From the NCBI RefSeq assembly GCF_900102195.1, contig NZ_FNBE01000005.1, positions 1 to 49,518 of the forward strand: a stretch of 49,518 nt of DNA, written 5' to 3'. The notes below the pieces were generated by a model. That model was not told the DNA's origin. It worked only from the letters and a program-made list of their open reading frames with translations, and ran no database searches. The stretch comes from Pseudonocardia oroxyli (GTDB lineage Bacteria; Actinomycetota; Actinomycetes; Mycobacteriales; Pseudonocardiaceae). Both the position numbers and the translations under genes were made by a program. Shown piece by piece: positions 8,381 through 18,254 of the stretch (position 1 is its first letter; each line of letters begins with the position of its first letter).

Positions 8381-9151
8381 CTATCGCTCCCGGTCGAAGG
8401 TGGCGACCAGCCTGCGGACCACGCGGCGGGGCAGCACGCCCACGACCGACGAGATGGCCTTGTACTGCAGGCTGGGGACGGACACGACCCGGCCATCCGC
8501 CAGGTCGGCCAGGCAGTCGTCCACGACCCGCGCGGCGTCGAGCCAGAGCGGGCCGGTGCGCGCGCCCGCGTCGATGCCCGCGCGCTCGTGGAACTCGGTG
8601 CGGACGAACCCGGGGCACAGCGCGAGCGCCCGCACCCCGGTGCCCACCAGGGAGTTGGCGACCCCCTCGGTGAACGCGGTGACCCACGCCTTGTCGGCGG
8701 TGTAGGTCGAGCCGCTGCCCGGCAGGAACCCGGCGACGCTCGACACGTTCACCACGGCGCCGCGGCCGCGGTCCACCATGCCGGGGACGACGGCGCGGGT
8801 CAGCCGCAGCACGCTCGTCACGTTCAGGTCGTGCTGGCGCTGCAGGTCCTCGACGGAGAGGGTGAGGAAGGACCCCGCCTGGCCCATGCCCGCGTTGTTG
8901 ACCAGCAGGTCCACCGGGGCGACGTCCGGGTCCGCGAGCCTGCGCGCGACCCGGGCGAGCTGGTCGGGCTCGGTCAGGTCCGCGGCCAGCACCTCCACCG
9001 AGACCCCCGTCTCCCGGTGTCGGGCGGCGACCTCCTCCAGCCGCTCGACGGTGCGGGCGACGAGGACGAGGTCCCGGCCCTCGGCCGCGAGCCGATCGGC
9101 GAAGGCGGCACCGATGCCGGAGGTGGCTCCGGTGATCAAGGCGGTGGGCAC
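8381..9151 (-). CDS. Short-chain dehydrogenase/reductase
   Basis: The 256-residue classical SDR shows the cofactor motif TGATSGIG (7-14), NNAG, the catalytic Ser in VVNVSSVAG and the YTADK active-site pair (YxxxK). It should be an NAD(P)H-dependent oxidoreductase; the substrate is not readable. The GTG at 9151 is supported by the TGATSGIG spacing and by a -10-like TAGGCT 7 nt upstream. It is the first gene of a two-gene unit with pyrE (5-bp gap). A functional tie to pyrimidine synthesis is not expected. Confidence 0.9.
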   Translation of the reverse strand: MPTALITGATSGIGAAFADRLAAEGRDLVLVARTVERLEEVAARHRETGVSVEVLAADLTEPDQLARVARRLADPDVAPVDLLVNNAGMGQAGSFLTLSVEDLQRQHDLNVTSVLRLTRAVVPGMVDRGRGAVVNVSSVAGFLPGSGSTYTADKAWVTAFTEGVANSLVGTGVRALALCPGFVRTEFHERAGIDAGARTGPLWLDAARVVDDCLADLADGRVVSVPSLQYKAISSVVGVLPRRVVRRLVATFDRER

Positions 9152-9158
9152 GCGGTCG

Positions 9159-9164
9159 AGCCTA
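9159..9164 (-). promoter_or_regulatory. Candidate -10 of a leaderless promoter (SDR-pyrE)
   Basis: Reading leftward, TAGGCT lies 7 nt before GTG 9151, placing the transcript start at the start codon. No Shine-Dalgarno sequence is present. Confidence 0.45.
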
Positions 9165-9188
9165 TGCGGTCACGGGCCCGTCCGGGGA

Positions 9189-9683
9189 CTAGCCCTGGGT
9201 GGCCGCCCACTCGGCGACCCGCCGGGCGCTCTCCTCCTCCGACAGGTCCTCGACCCGGCTCATCACCGACCAGCGCACGCCGAAGGGGTCGCGGATCGAG
9301 GCGTACCGGTCGCCGGAGACGAACGTGGTCAGCGGCTCCCGGATCACCGCCCCCGCCTTCTCGGCTGCCGCGACGACCGCGTCGGCGTCCGAGGTGTAGA
9401 GGCCGATCGAGTAGCAGTCGGCGTCCCCGGCGGGGGCCGCGACGAGGCCGTAGTCCGGGGAGGGCTCGCCGAGCTGCAGCCTGCCGGTGCCGAAGTCCAG
9501 GTCCGCGTGCGCCACGACGCCGCCGATCTCGGTCACGTCGACCACCCGGGCCCCGAACACGTCCCGGTAGAACTCGATGGCCTGCGCCGCCCCCGCGATC
9601 GCGAGGAAGGGGGTGAGGGTCGTGGCCCCGTGAGGGAGGCCGTCGGTGGTGTACTTGCCGGTGACGCCGCTGTGCTCGCTCAT
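9189..9683 (-). CDS. VOC-fold (glyoxalase/PhnB-like) protein
   Basis: The 164-residue protein has two beta-alpha-beta-beta-beta halves: LTPFLAIAGAAQAIEFYRDVFG at the start and DRYASIRDPFGVRWSVMSR at the end. This is typical of PhnB-like or glyoxalase/bleomycin-resistance proteins. Such proteins bind a metal and catalyse or sequester small molecules; the substrate cannot be told. ATG 9683 is the natural start and the open frame continues far upstream without other support. It diverges from the AraC-type regulator 60 bp away, which may control it. Confidence 0.8.
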   Translation of the reverse strand: MSEHSGVTGKYTTDGLPHGATTLTPFLAIAGAAQAIEFYRDVFGARVVDVTEIGGVVAHADLDFGTGRLQLGEPSPDYGLVAAPAGDADCYSIGLYTSDADAVVAAAEKAGAVIREPLTTFVSGDRYASIRDPFGVRWSVMSRVEDLSEEESARRVAEWAATQG

Positions 9684-9743
9684 GTCGTCCAGTGTTCGGC
9701 AGGGTGCGGGGTGCCGGCTTGAACGGACGCGACAGGAGGGCAC

Positions 9744-10508
9744 GTGGGCGACCCGCGCGACGGCCGCGGCATCCTCTACCCGGCCCGGCTCCCCACCTTC
9801 CAGCGCGTGCCCGCGGCACCGGAGCTCGCCGGCCTGGTGCGCTGGTTCTGGATCCCGCAATGGGACCTCGCCCCGGGCCGGACGTCTCGGCAGCAGGTCC
9901 TGCCCTTCCCGGCCTCGAACCTCGTGGTGCAGCCCGAGGGGGTGACCCTCGCCGGCCCGACGACCGGGATCTCCGCGCGCGACCTGCGGGGGACCGGCTG
10001 GGCGGTCGGGGCCCTGTTGCGCCCGGCCGCGCTGGCCGCACTGCACGCCGAGCCGCAGGAGGTCCGGGATCGCGAGATCCCGGTCGACGCGCCCGACCTG
10101 CACGCCGCCGTCGTCGGGGCCATGCCGGACGTGGGGGCCGCGGTGCACGCGTTCACCGACTGGGTGTCGGCGCACGTGCCCGCCCCCGACGCGGCGGCGG
10201 AGACGGCCAACGCCTTCGAGGACCTGATCGCGGACGATCCCGAGATCGTGCGGGTGGAGCAGGTGGCCGCACGGCTGGGGATGTCCATGCGCGGGGTGCA
10301 GCGGCTCGCCCGCCGCTACGTCGGGCTCCCGCCGCTGGCGGTGATCCGCCGCTACCGGCTCCAGGCCGCCGCCGAGCGGCTGCGCACCGACCCGGACACG
10401 ACGATCGCGCAGGTGGCCGCGGACCTCGGCTACGCCGACCACGCCCACCTGACCGGTGACTTCCGCACCGTGCTGGGGCTGACGCCGAACTCGTACCGGC
10501 GCGGTTAG
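9744..10508 (+). CDS. AraC/XylS-family transcriptional regulator
   Basis: The 254-residue protein pairs an N-terminal sensory domain (about 1-150, containing LAGLVRWFWIPQWD) with a C-terminal AraC DNA-binding domain. The latter has the first helix-turn-helix around EQVAARLGMSMRGVQRLARR and the conserved end IAQVAADLGYADHAHLTGDFR followed by GLTPNSYRRG. GTG 9744 follows AGGAGG by 4 nt. It diverges from the VOC gene, a usual arrangement for a regulator and its target. The ligand is unknown. The stop overlaps the stop of the converging downstream gene. Confidence 0.88.
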   Translation: MGDPRDGRGILYPARLPTFQRVPAAPELAGLVRWFWIPQWDLAPGRTSRQQVLPFPASNLVVQPEGVTLAGPTTGISARDLRGTGWAVGALLRPAALAALHAEPQEVRDREIPVDAPDLHAAVVGAMPDVGAAVHAFTDWVSAHVPAPDAAAETANAFEDLIADDPEIVRVEQVAARLGMSMRGVQRLARRYVGLPPLAVIRRYRLQAAAERLRTDPDTTIAQVAADLGYADHAHLTGDFRTVLGLTPNSYRRG

Positions 10509-11173
10509 GCGGGGTGGCGGGCCTCGTCGAGGGCGTTCTCGAGAGCGGTCGCGACCTGCGCGACGTCCGCCAGCAGGTCCTGCGCCCGCTCCGGGCTGGT
10601 GTCGACGGGAGCGGCGGCGAGCACCCAGGCGTCCTCGGCCCAGACCAGCTCGATGTCGTCCCCCACCGCGTCGGACGCGTCCGCGACGCGCTGGGTGAGC
10701 AACGGGCGGATCGCGTCGGCGTCCGAGACGAAGGAGTAGCGCTCGCCGACCGGCTCCAGCAGGTCCAGGCCCGCGCCGCCGTGCGAGTCCGGCAGGGGCG
10801 CCGACGGCAGCCGCAGCTCGACGGCGGCGGGCAGCGGCTCGCGCAGCTCCACCGCCACCACCACCGCGTTGACCTTGCTCTGCTGCTCGTGGTCGAAGAC
10901 GTAGCCCGCGCGGCCGCCCTCGGGCGTGGGGACGGTGCCCGCGGCGACCGCCCGGGCGATGCCGGGCCCGCCGTTCTGCACCGTGCCGTAGCGCCACTTG
11001 TTGGTCAGCAGGGAGTCCGAGTCGTGGTACTCCCAGTCGTGCACCGACGCCCAGCGCCTGCGGTCGCGGGCGCCCGGCTCCGCGGCGCCCCCGGCGCGCC
11101 GGTCGGCGAGGAGCAGGGCGACGCCCGCCAGCAACGCCACCACCGCGATCAGGAACCACACCCAGGTAGGCAC
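10505..11173 (-). CDS. Membrane-anchored protein of unknown function
   Basis: The 222-residue product starts with one membrane helix (WVWFLIAVVALLAGVALLL, residues 4-22), then a basic patch and a soluble domain of about 190 residues. I recognise no enzyme motif; the soluble part includes a WASVHDWEYHDSDSLLTNKW segment. GTG 11173 is supported by TAGGGT 7 nt upstream. The gene converges on the AraC gene with a 4-bp overlap of the two ends, and lies 48 bp downstream of the WXG-like operon but has its own promoter-like element. Confidence 0.75.
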   Translation of the reverse strand: MPTWVWFLIAVVALLAGVALLLADRRAGGAAEPGARDRRRWASVHDWEYHDSDSLLTNKWRYGTVQNGGPGIARAVAAGTVPTPEGGRAGYVFDHEQQSKVNAVVVAVELREPLPAAVELRLPSAPLPDSHGGAGLDLLEPVGERYSFVSDADAIRPLLTQRVADASDAVGDDIELVWAEDAWVLAAAPVDTSPERAQDLLADVAQVATALENALDEARHPA

Positions 11174-11180
11174 GCCCGCG

Positions 11181-11186
11181 ACCCTA
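11181..11186 (-). promoter_or_regulatory. Candidate -10 of a leaderless promoter (membrane protein gene)
   Basis: Reading leftward, TAGGGT lies 7 nt before GTG 11173. The same hexamer at the same distance precedes dcd (46534-46539). Confidence 0.45.
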
Positions 11187-11221
11187 GCGCTGCGACGCCC
11201 CGGAGTCCGGGAACGCCACGA

Positions 11222-11980
11222 TCACCCGTCCGGGGACGTCGTCGGACCTGCGCCGAACGGCGCCGTGCTCGCCTGCTTGGTCCACTCCACGGCGGCGTCG
11301 CGCACCGGGAGGTGCGACACGAGCTCGCGCACCACGCCTGCGTCTCGCAGCAGCCCGGCGGACTCGAGCGCGAGCGTGGCGAGGAGGTCCTCCAGGCGCA
11401 GCGCCGCCCGCCCCGCGAGGACCAGGGCCTCCTGCACGACGGAGACGATCAGCGCGGGCAGCCCGACGCCCGAGGTCGCGAGGGTGGCGACCAGCCACCG
11501 CACCGCGGCGGCGAGGAAGTCCGCGATCGCGTCCCTGACCAGGGCGCGGACCGTGCCGACGGCGAGGCCGGCGAGCACGATCCGCTGCGCGACCGCATCG
11601 GCCCGGTCGGCCGCCTCCGCCAGCCGGTCGCCGAGGGCGCGCTCCGCCTCGGCGTAGCGCTGCGCGGCCCGCCCCTCCCAGGCCGGGGCGGCGCCGCGCC
11701 CAGCGGACTCGCGCCGCAGCATGTCCGCGGTCTCGCCCCAGCCCGCGGCCGCGGCGGTGATCGCCCCGGGGTCCCCGGCCAGCGCGTCGAGCGGTTCGCG
11801 CAGCCACGAGACGTGCTCGATGAGCCAGCCGAACCCCGCGGACGTGAACTCACCGAGGGGATCGCTCGCGAAGTCGACCGCGTCCAGGGCGAGCCCGACG
11901 CCCGCGGCGCCGAGCCCGACCGCGCCGTCCGCCCCGAGGACGTCCGCCACGCTGGACACGATCCCCGCACCCTCGAGCAC
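11222..11980 (-). CDS. WXG100-like type VII secretion-associated protein
   Basis: The 252-residue product resembles actinobacterial WXG/PPE-like helical proteins. A segment with GDPGAITAAAAGWGETADML is followed by APAWEGRAAQRYAEAE, where WEG matches the WxG turn of ESX-type helical hairpins. The C-terminal half is alanine- and leucine-rich helix (VRALVRDAIADFLAAAVRWL and similar) that could bury in a membrane. It is too long for a canonical ESAT-6-type protein. GTG 11980 is 2 bp after the stop of the EspC-like gene, so it is the third gene of a YbaB/EspC/WXG unit. A role as a secreted or envelope partner is inferred; no core ESX gene is in the window. Confidence 0.65.
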   Translation of the reverse strand: MLEGAGIVSSVADVLGADGAVGLGAAGVGLALDAVDFASDPLGEFTSAGFGWLIEHVSWLREPLDALAGDPGAITAAAAGWGETADMLRRESAGRGAAPAWEGRAAQRYAEAERALGDRLAEAADRADAVAQRIVLAGLAVGTVRALVRDAIADFLAAAVRWLVATLATSGVGLPALIVSVVQEALVLAGRAALRLEDLLATLALESAGLLRDAGVVRELVSHLPVRDAAVEWTKQASTAPFGAGPTTSPDG

Positions 11981-11982
11981 GC

Positions 11983-12297
11983 TCAGCTCCCGGACCGTGG
12001 ATCCGACGGCGCCGCGGCGAGCCCGACCGCCGCGGCACCGTCCGCGGCCCGGTAGGCCGCCGCCGCGGCCGCCAGCTCGTCGGCGACGAGGCGGAACTGG
12101 GCCACCGTCTCCCCGACGGCGTGCGCGCCCGCCTCGGCCGCGGCGCCCACCCCGAGCGCGAAGACCTCCCCGATCATCCCGAAGGAGCCCTCCGGGGCGG
12201 CGGCGGGCGGGGGATGGGCGGCCACCCGGTCCGCCGCGAGGTCCCGCTCGACGGCGTGTCCGGCGAGGAGGTCGGGGTCGACCCGGAACCCGCTCAC
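11983..12297 (-). CDS. EspC-like ESX secretion-associated small protein
   Basis: The 104-residue product fits the ESX-1 secretion-associated EspC-type helical family. It has an N-terminal VDPDLLAGHAVERDLAADRV, a glycine-rich turn (PEGSFGMIGEVFALG) and a C-terminal helix ending in Ala-rich AAAAAYRAADGAAA with a Y-rAAD pattern close to the YxxxD/E export motif. GTG 12297 overlaps the YbaB stop by 4 bp (GTGA), so it is translationally coupled. Its small size, hairpin pattern and placement before a WXG-like gene make a type VII substrate plausible. Confidence 0.7.
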   Translation of the reverse strand: MSGFRVDPDLLAGHAVERDLAADRVAAHPPPAAAPEGSFGMIGEVFALGVGAAAEAGAHAVGETVAQFRLVADELAAAAAAYRAADGAAAVGLAAAPSDPRSGS

Positions 12298-12596
12298 CGG
12301 TCGAGGAGGGGGTCGAGGGCGCGCGCGGCGCGGCGGGCGACCTCGGCGGCGGCGTCCGCCGTGGCCTGCACGACGAGCATGCCGAGGCGCTCCCGGGGGA
12401 CGGACTCGGCGGCCGGGCCGAAGGACAGCCCGCTGAGCGCGCCGGTGTGGTCGACGGTGGCGCTGACCGCCCCGTCCCGGCTGGTCACGGTGGCGGTGAG
12501 GGTGGTGATCTCGAGCTGGACCCGGGCCGCGCGCTCGCGCAGCTCGTCGAGCCGGTTGCGGTAGTCGGCGAGCCAGGCCCGCCCGTCGGTGGTCAT
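12294..12596 (-). CDS. YbaB/EbfC-family nucleoid-associated protein
   Basis: The 100-residue protein has an N-terminal coiled-coil-like helix (ADYRNRLDELRERAARVQLE), a beta-sheet core (ATVTSRDGAVSATVDHTGAL) and a C-terminal helix, the YbaB/EbfC layout. Members of this family often precede EspC- and WXG-like genes in actinobacteria, where their role is less clear than that of the recR-linked copy. The ATG at 12596 has TACGGT 8 nt upstream and no ribosome site. It is the first gene of the coupled three-gene unit. Confidence 0.75.
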   Translation of the reverse strand: MTTDGRAWLADYRNRLDELRERAARVQLEITTLTATVTSRDGAVSATVDHTGALSGLSFGPAAESVPRERLGMLVVQATADAAAEVARRAARALDPLLDR

Positions 12597-12604
12597 GGCG
12601 GCGG

Positions 12605-12610
12605 ACCGTA
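12605..12610 (-). promoter_or_regulatory. Candidate -10 of a leaderless promoter (YbaB operon)
   Basis: Reading leftward, TACGGT lies 8 nt before ATG 12596, so the message would start at the codon. No Shine-Dalgarno sequence is present. Confidence 0.4.
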
Positions 12611-12690
12611 GACACCGCGCCCGCGGCCCGGGGCGTTTTCGCCGGAGCCGTTCGCGATCGAGAACACCCCGACGTCAGAACCCGCAGACA

Positions 12691-12734
12691 CGAACGGCGC
12701 GTCCGCTCACCGGGGTGAGCGAACGCGCCGTTCG
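12691..12734. terminator. clpB terminator hairpin, second copy of the dispersed palindrome
   Basis: Arms 12691-12710 and 12715-12734 are complementary at 19 of 20 positions around a 4-nt loop. It lies just after the clpB stop. Its arms match those of the hairpin at 535-581 almost base for base. Confidence 0.8.
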
Positions 12735-12741
12735 GCGGGGG

Positions 12742-15354
<2,613 letters not shown>

Positions 15355-15413
15355 CGATGTTCTCCTCGGATCGTGCGTGTCTCCGGGGTCATCGTAACCC
15401 CGTCGCTGTCTTC

Positions 15414-15439
15414 AACGGCAGGAAACTTGAGTCTGTTCC
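15414..15439 (-). promoter_or_regulatory. Candidate SigH/SigR-type promoter of clpB
   Basis: Reading leftward, GGAAC (15439-15435) is followed after exactly 18 nt by GTT (15416-15414), matching the GGAAT-N18-GTT type used by SigH/SigR sigma factors. The -35 element falls inside the 7-nt spacer of the HAIR operator, so HspR binding would exclude polymerase. The predicted leader is about 50 nt. Confidence 0.5.
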
Positions 15440-15446
15440 ACTCAAG
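15426..15446. promoter_or_regulatory. HAIR operator (HspR-binding inverted repeat) between clpB and the AAA ATPase gene
   Basis: CTTGAGT, 7 nt, ACTCAAG is an exact match to the published HAIR consensus. It is 72 bp upstream of clpB and 38 bp upstream of the divergent AAA gene, so one HspR site could control both. Confidence 0.9.
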
Positions 15447-15469
15447 GCCAACTATTTTCCACGACCGGG

Positions 15470-15475
15470 GATACT
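15470..15475 (+). promoter_or_regulatory. Candidate -10 of the AAA ATPase gene (leaderless)
   Basis: GATACT ends 8 nt before ATG 15484; no ribosome site precedes the ATG. The HAIR operator ends 24 nt upstream of this hexamer, at the expected -35 region. Confidence 0.4.
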
Positions 15476-15483
15476 GGTCCGCG

Positions 15484-16746
15484 ATGACCGATCCGCTCCT
15501 CACCAGCCTGCTGGCCGCGGTCGAAGCCGCCCCCGCGGACGTCCCGCTCCGGCTGCACGTCGCGGAACTGTTGCTCGCCCGCGACCGGGCGGCGGAGGCG
15601 CTGCAGCACACCACGACCGCGCTCGCGAACGCGCCCGGCGACCCGGCCGCGCTCGCCCTGCTGCAGCGCGTCACGCGGGCGCTGTCGGACCCGCCGAACC
15701 CGCCCACCAACCCGCTCCCGACGGTGCACCCGCCGACGCAGCCGTTCCCGGTGCGGGCGCTGCCCGAGCCCACCGAGAACGACCCGGCGTCGTTCGACTG
15801 GGGGCAGGCCGAGGAGCAGGTCAAGGACTTCGCCCCGGCGCCCGCGTTCGTGGAGGAGGCGGGCGACCCGGTGGTCGCCGAGGCCGAGCGGCCCGCCGTC
15901 CGGCTCGCGGACGTCGGCGGGATGGAGCAGGTCAAGGAGCGCCTCGAGCTCTCCTTCCTCGGCCCGATGCGCAACCCGGAGATGGCGAAGGCCTTCGGCA
16001 AGAGCGCGAGCGGCGGCCTGCTGCTCTACGGCCCGCCCGGGTGCGGCAAGACCTTCCTCGCCCGCGCGGTGGCGGGCGAGCTGGGCGCGTCGTTCACCGA
16101 GATCGGGATCGCGGACGTCCTCGACATGTGGGTCGGCGCCTCCGAGCGCAACCTCAAGGCGGTGTTCGACGACGCCCGGCGCCGGGCCCCGCACGTCCTG
16201 TTCTTCGACGAGGTGGACGCGCTGGGCCAGAAGCGCTCCCACCTCACGCACAGCTCGTCGCTGCGCAACACCGTGAACACGCTGCTGGCCGAGATGTCCG
16301 GGGACAACGACGGCGTGTACGTCCTCGGGGCCACCAACCACCCGTGGGACATCGACTCGGCCCTGCGTCGGCCGGGCCGCTTCGACCGCATGGTGCTCGT
16401 CCTGCCGCCCGACGAGGGCGCCCGGGCCGCCATCCTGCGCCGCCACCTGGAGAAGCGGCCGGTCGAGGGCATCGACCTGGGGAAGCTGGTCAAGGCCACC
16501 GAGCACTTCTCCGGCGCCGATCTCGCCCACCTCGTCGAGACGGCGGCCGAGCGGGCGCTGGCGGACTCCATGCGCAGCGGACAGGTCCGGCCGCTGACCA
16601 TGAAGGACCTCCAGGCCGCGCTCAAGGAGGTCCAGCCGAGCACCGGCCCGTGGTTCGCCACGGCCCGCAACGTGGCCCTGTTCGCCAACCACGACGGGTC
16701 GTACGACGACCTGGCGGCCTACCTCAAGAAGAACCGACGTCTGTGA
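15484..16746 (+). CDS. CDC48/SpoVK-like AAA+ ATPase with N-terminal TPR-like region
   Basis: The 420-residue protein starts with a TPR-like helical repeat (about 1-60, RLHVAELLLARDRAAEALQH). A proline-rich linker (70-100) follows, then one AAA domain. The AAA domain has Walker A GPPGCGKT (183-190), Walker B VLFFDEVD, sensor GATNHPW and the arginine-finger region RRPGRFDR. The C-terminal helical lid resembles CDC48/proteasomal ATPases; there is no protease domain. It diverges from clpB across a HAIR operator, so it may be a third stress-induced unfoldase. The downstream TPR membrane protein starts within its stop codon (GTGA overlap). ATG 15484 is preferred although the frame is open for kilobases upstream (antisense of clpB). 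Confidence 0.88.
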   Translation: MTDPLLTSLLAAVEAAPADVPLRLHVAELLLARDRAAEALQHTTTALANAPGDPAALALLQRVTRALSDPPNPPTNPLPTVHPPTQPFPVRALPEPTENDPASFDWGQAEEQVKDFAPAPAFVEEAGDPVVAEAERPAVRLADVGGMEQVKERLELSFLGPMRNPEMAKAFGKSASGGLLLYGPPGCGKTFLARAVAGELGASFTEIGIADVLDMWVGASERNLKAVFDDARRRAPHVLFFDEVDALGQKRSHLTHSSSLRNTVNTLLAEMSGDNDGVYVLGATNHPWDIDSALRRPGRFDRMVLVLPPDEGARAAILRRHLEKRPVEGIDLGKLVKATEHFSGADLAHLVETAAERALADSMRSGQVRPLTMKDLQAALKEVQPSTGPWFATARNVALFANHDGSYDDLAAYLKKNRRL

Positions 16747-17762
16747 GCGGGCCGTTCGACCTGGCGCTGCGGGCCGAGCAGCTCGGCCAGGTCGGCCGCC
16801 TCGCCGAGGCCGAGCAGGCGGCGCGCGAGGCCGTCGCGCTGGACCCGCAGGACCCGCGGCTGCTGGGCACACTGTCCTCGACGCTGCTGCTGGCGAAGCG
16901 GTACGCGGAAGGGCTCGCCGTCGCCGAGGCCGCGTGCGCCGCGGGCCCCGAACTGGAGCGCTCGCACCGGCTGCGTGCCCTGCACCTGTCGCTGCTCGGC
17001 AGGCACGCCGAGGCGCTCCAGGCCGGGTACGTCTCCGTCTCCCTGTCGCCGGACGAGCCCGCCGCCGCCCACGGCTACGCGAAGGTCCTGCAGCGCGCGG
17101 GGCGCCCCGCGGACGCGGTGCAGGTGGCGCGGCGGGTGGTGGAGCTGGATCCCGACTCGGCGGCGGCGCACCTGCTGCTCGCGGACTGCGCCAGCGACCT
17201 GCGGGACAAGGCGCACCGGGACCTGGCCCGCCGGGAGTACGAGGCCACGCTGCGGATCGACCCGGAGAACGCGGCGGCGAAGCACGATCTCGCCCTGCTC
17301 GACGCCCGCGGCCGCCGCCCCGCGAAGGCCCTCGCCGGGCTGATCGCGGCCGGCCGGCTGGACCCCACCATGCCGGAGGTCGCGCGGACCGTCGTCGTGG
17401 TGCTGTGGCAGCTGTCCTGGCGCCTGCGGATGTGGCTGTTCGTGGTCACGATCGTCACCCTCGGCGCCTCGCTGGGCTCGACGACCGGGGCGCGCGTCTC
17501 CGCGGCGGTCGTGCTCGTGCTCACCGCGGCGCTGACCTGGTGGACCACCCGCGACCTGCCGCGCCGCACCTGGCCGGTGGTGCGCAAGGCCGTCGGCACG
17601 GACCGCGCGCTGACGGTCACCTACGTGGCGCTCGCGCTGTGTCTCCTGCTCTACGTCGGCGCCCTGGCCAGCGGGTTCGGCCTCATGGTCGCCGGGGTGT
17701 GGATCATCCTGATCGCGCTGGGGTGGCTGGCCCTGGGCGTCCGGGCCTTCCGCAGGTCCTGA
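16743..17762 (+). CDS. TPR protein with C-terminal membrane domain
   Basis: The 339-residue product has about five tetratricopeptide repeats (1-205), for example LALRAEQLGQVGRLAEAEQA and VVELDPDSAAAHLLLADCAS. About four membrane helices follow (around 222-330). The TPR part probably faces the cytosol and binds a partner, most simply the AAA ATPase with which it is translationally coupled (GTG overlaps the TGA). It would then tether that ATPase to the membrane. The gene ends inside a long hairpin shared with the converging pseudogene. Confidence 0.8.
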   Translation: MSGPFDLALRAEQLGQVGRLAEAEQAAREAVALDPQDPRLLGTLSSTLLLAKRYAEGLAVAEAACAAGPELERSHRLRALHLSLLGRHAEALQAGYVSVSLSPDEPAAAHGYAKVLQRAGRPADAVQVARRVVELDPDSAAAHLLLADCASDLRDKAHRDLARREYEATLRIDPENAAAKHDLALLDARGRRPAKALAGLIAAGRLDPTMPEVARTVVVVLWQLSWRLRMWLFVVTIVTLGASLGSTTGARVSAAVVLVLTAALTWWTTRDLPRRTWPVVRKAVGTDRALTVTYVALALCLLLYVGALASGFGLMVAGVWIILIALGWLALGVRAFRRS

Positions 17763-17852
17763 CCCGTGAGCGGCGGCCGGGTGTCGGCAGCCGCCGGAGG
17801 CGGCGGGGTGGGCGAGCGGAGTCGCCCTGGCGACCATCGCCGCTCACGGGTC
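17761..17852. terminator. Long-stem bidirectional terminator containing both stop codons
   Basis: A perfect 15-bp inverted repeat (17761-17775 and 17838-17852) brackets a 62-nt GC-rich loop that can fold further. The TPR gene stop (17760-17762) overlaps the left arm and the stop of the converging Rv2466c-like remnant (17844-17846) lies inside the right arm. Confidence 0.6.
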
Positions 17853-18238
17853 GAGGGGGCGGCGGGTGCGCTTGAGCTCGGAGAAGTGCGGGTTGCGGGC
17901 CAGGAGGATCGCGCCGTCGAACACGTCGAGGGCGTCCTGGCCGCGGGGGACCGCGCTCAGGACGGGGCCGAAGAACGCGGTCCCCTCGACGTGGAAGGTC
18001 GGGGTGCCGACGTCCAGGCCGACGGGGGCGATGCCCGCTCACCGGCCGCGATCCCGACCCGCACGGGCCGCCAGGCGCTGTCGCGGCCCCTCTCGGACTC
18101 GACCTCGTCGTTCAGCACGGCGAGGCTCATGATCCGCAGCCGGACCTCGATCTCCCGCTGCCGCTCCACCTCGCGGATCCACTCGTAGGCGATCCAGGCG
18201 AAGGGGCACACCGGGTCCACGAAGATCTCCACCGTCAT
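17844..18238 (-). pseudogene. Rv2466c-like DsbA-family mycothiol nitroreductase, broken by an internal deletion
   Basis: The first part, from ATG 18238, encodes a thioredoxin-fold start ([18 protein letters not shown], then [13 protein letters not shown] and [11 protein letters not shown]). The C-terminal part is intact but in another frame ([41 protein letters not shown]) and ends at TGA 17844-17846. Family members such as Rv2466c have about 65-70 further residues between these blocks. The two blocks here meet near 18025-18045, so about 210 bp are missing, a number not divisible by three, which explains the frame change. The active-site motif is CPFA, keeping only the first Cys. The gene lies just after the antiporter gene. 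An assembly error is possible but a real deletion is more likely. Confidence 0.75.
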
Positions 18239-18254
18239 GCACCCCATGGTGCCG

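Noticed and set aside
17704..18042. Separate leftward open frame across the terminator and remnant region
   Set aside because: It is a third frame with Arg/Pro-rich nonsense. The preserved protein blocks of the Rv2466c-like remnant lie in the two other frames.
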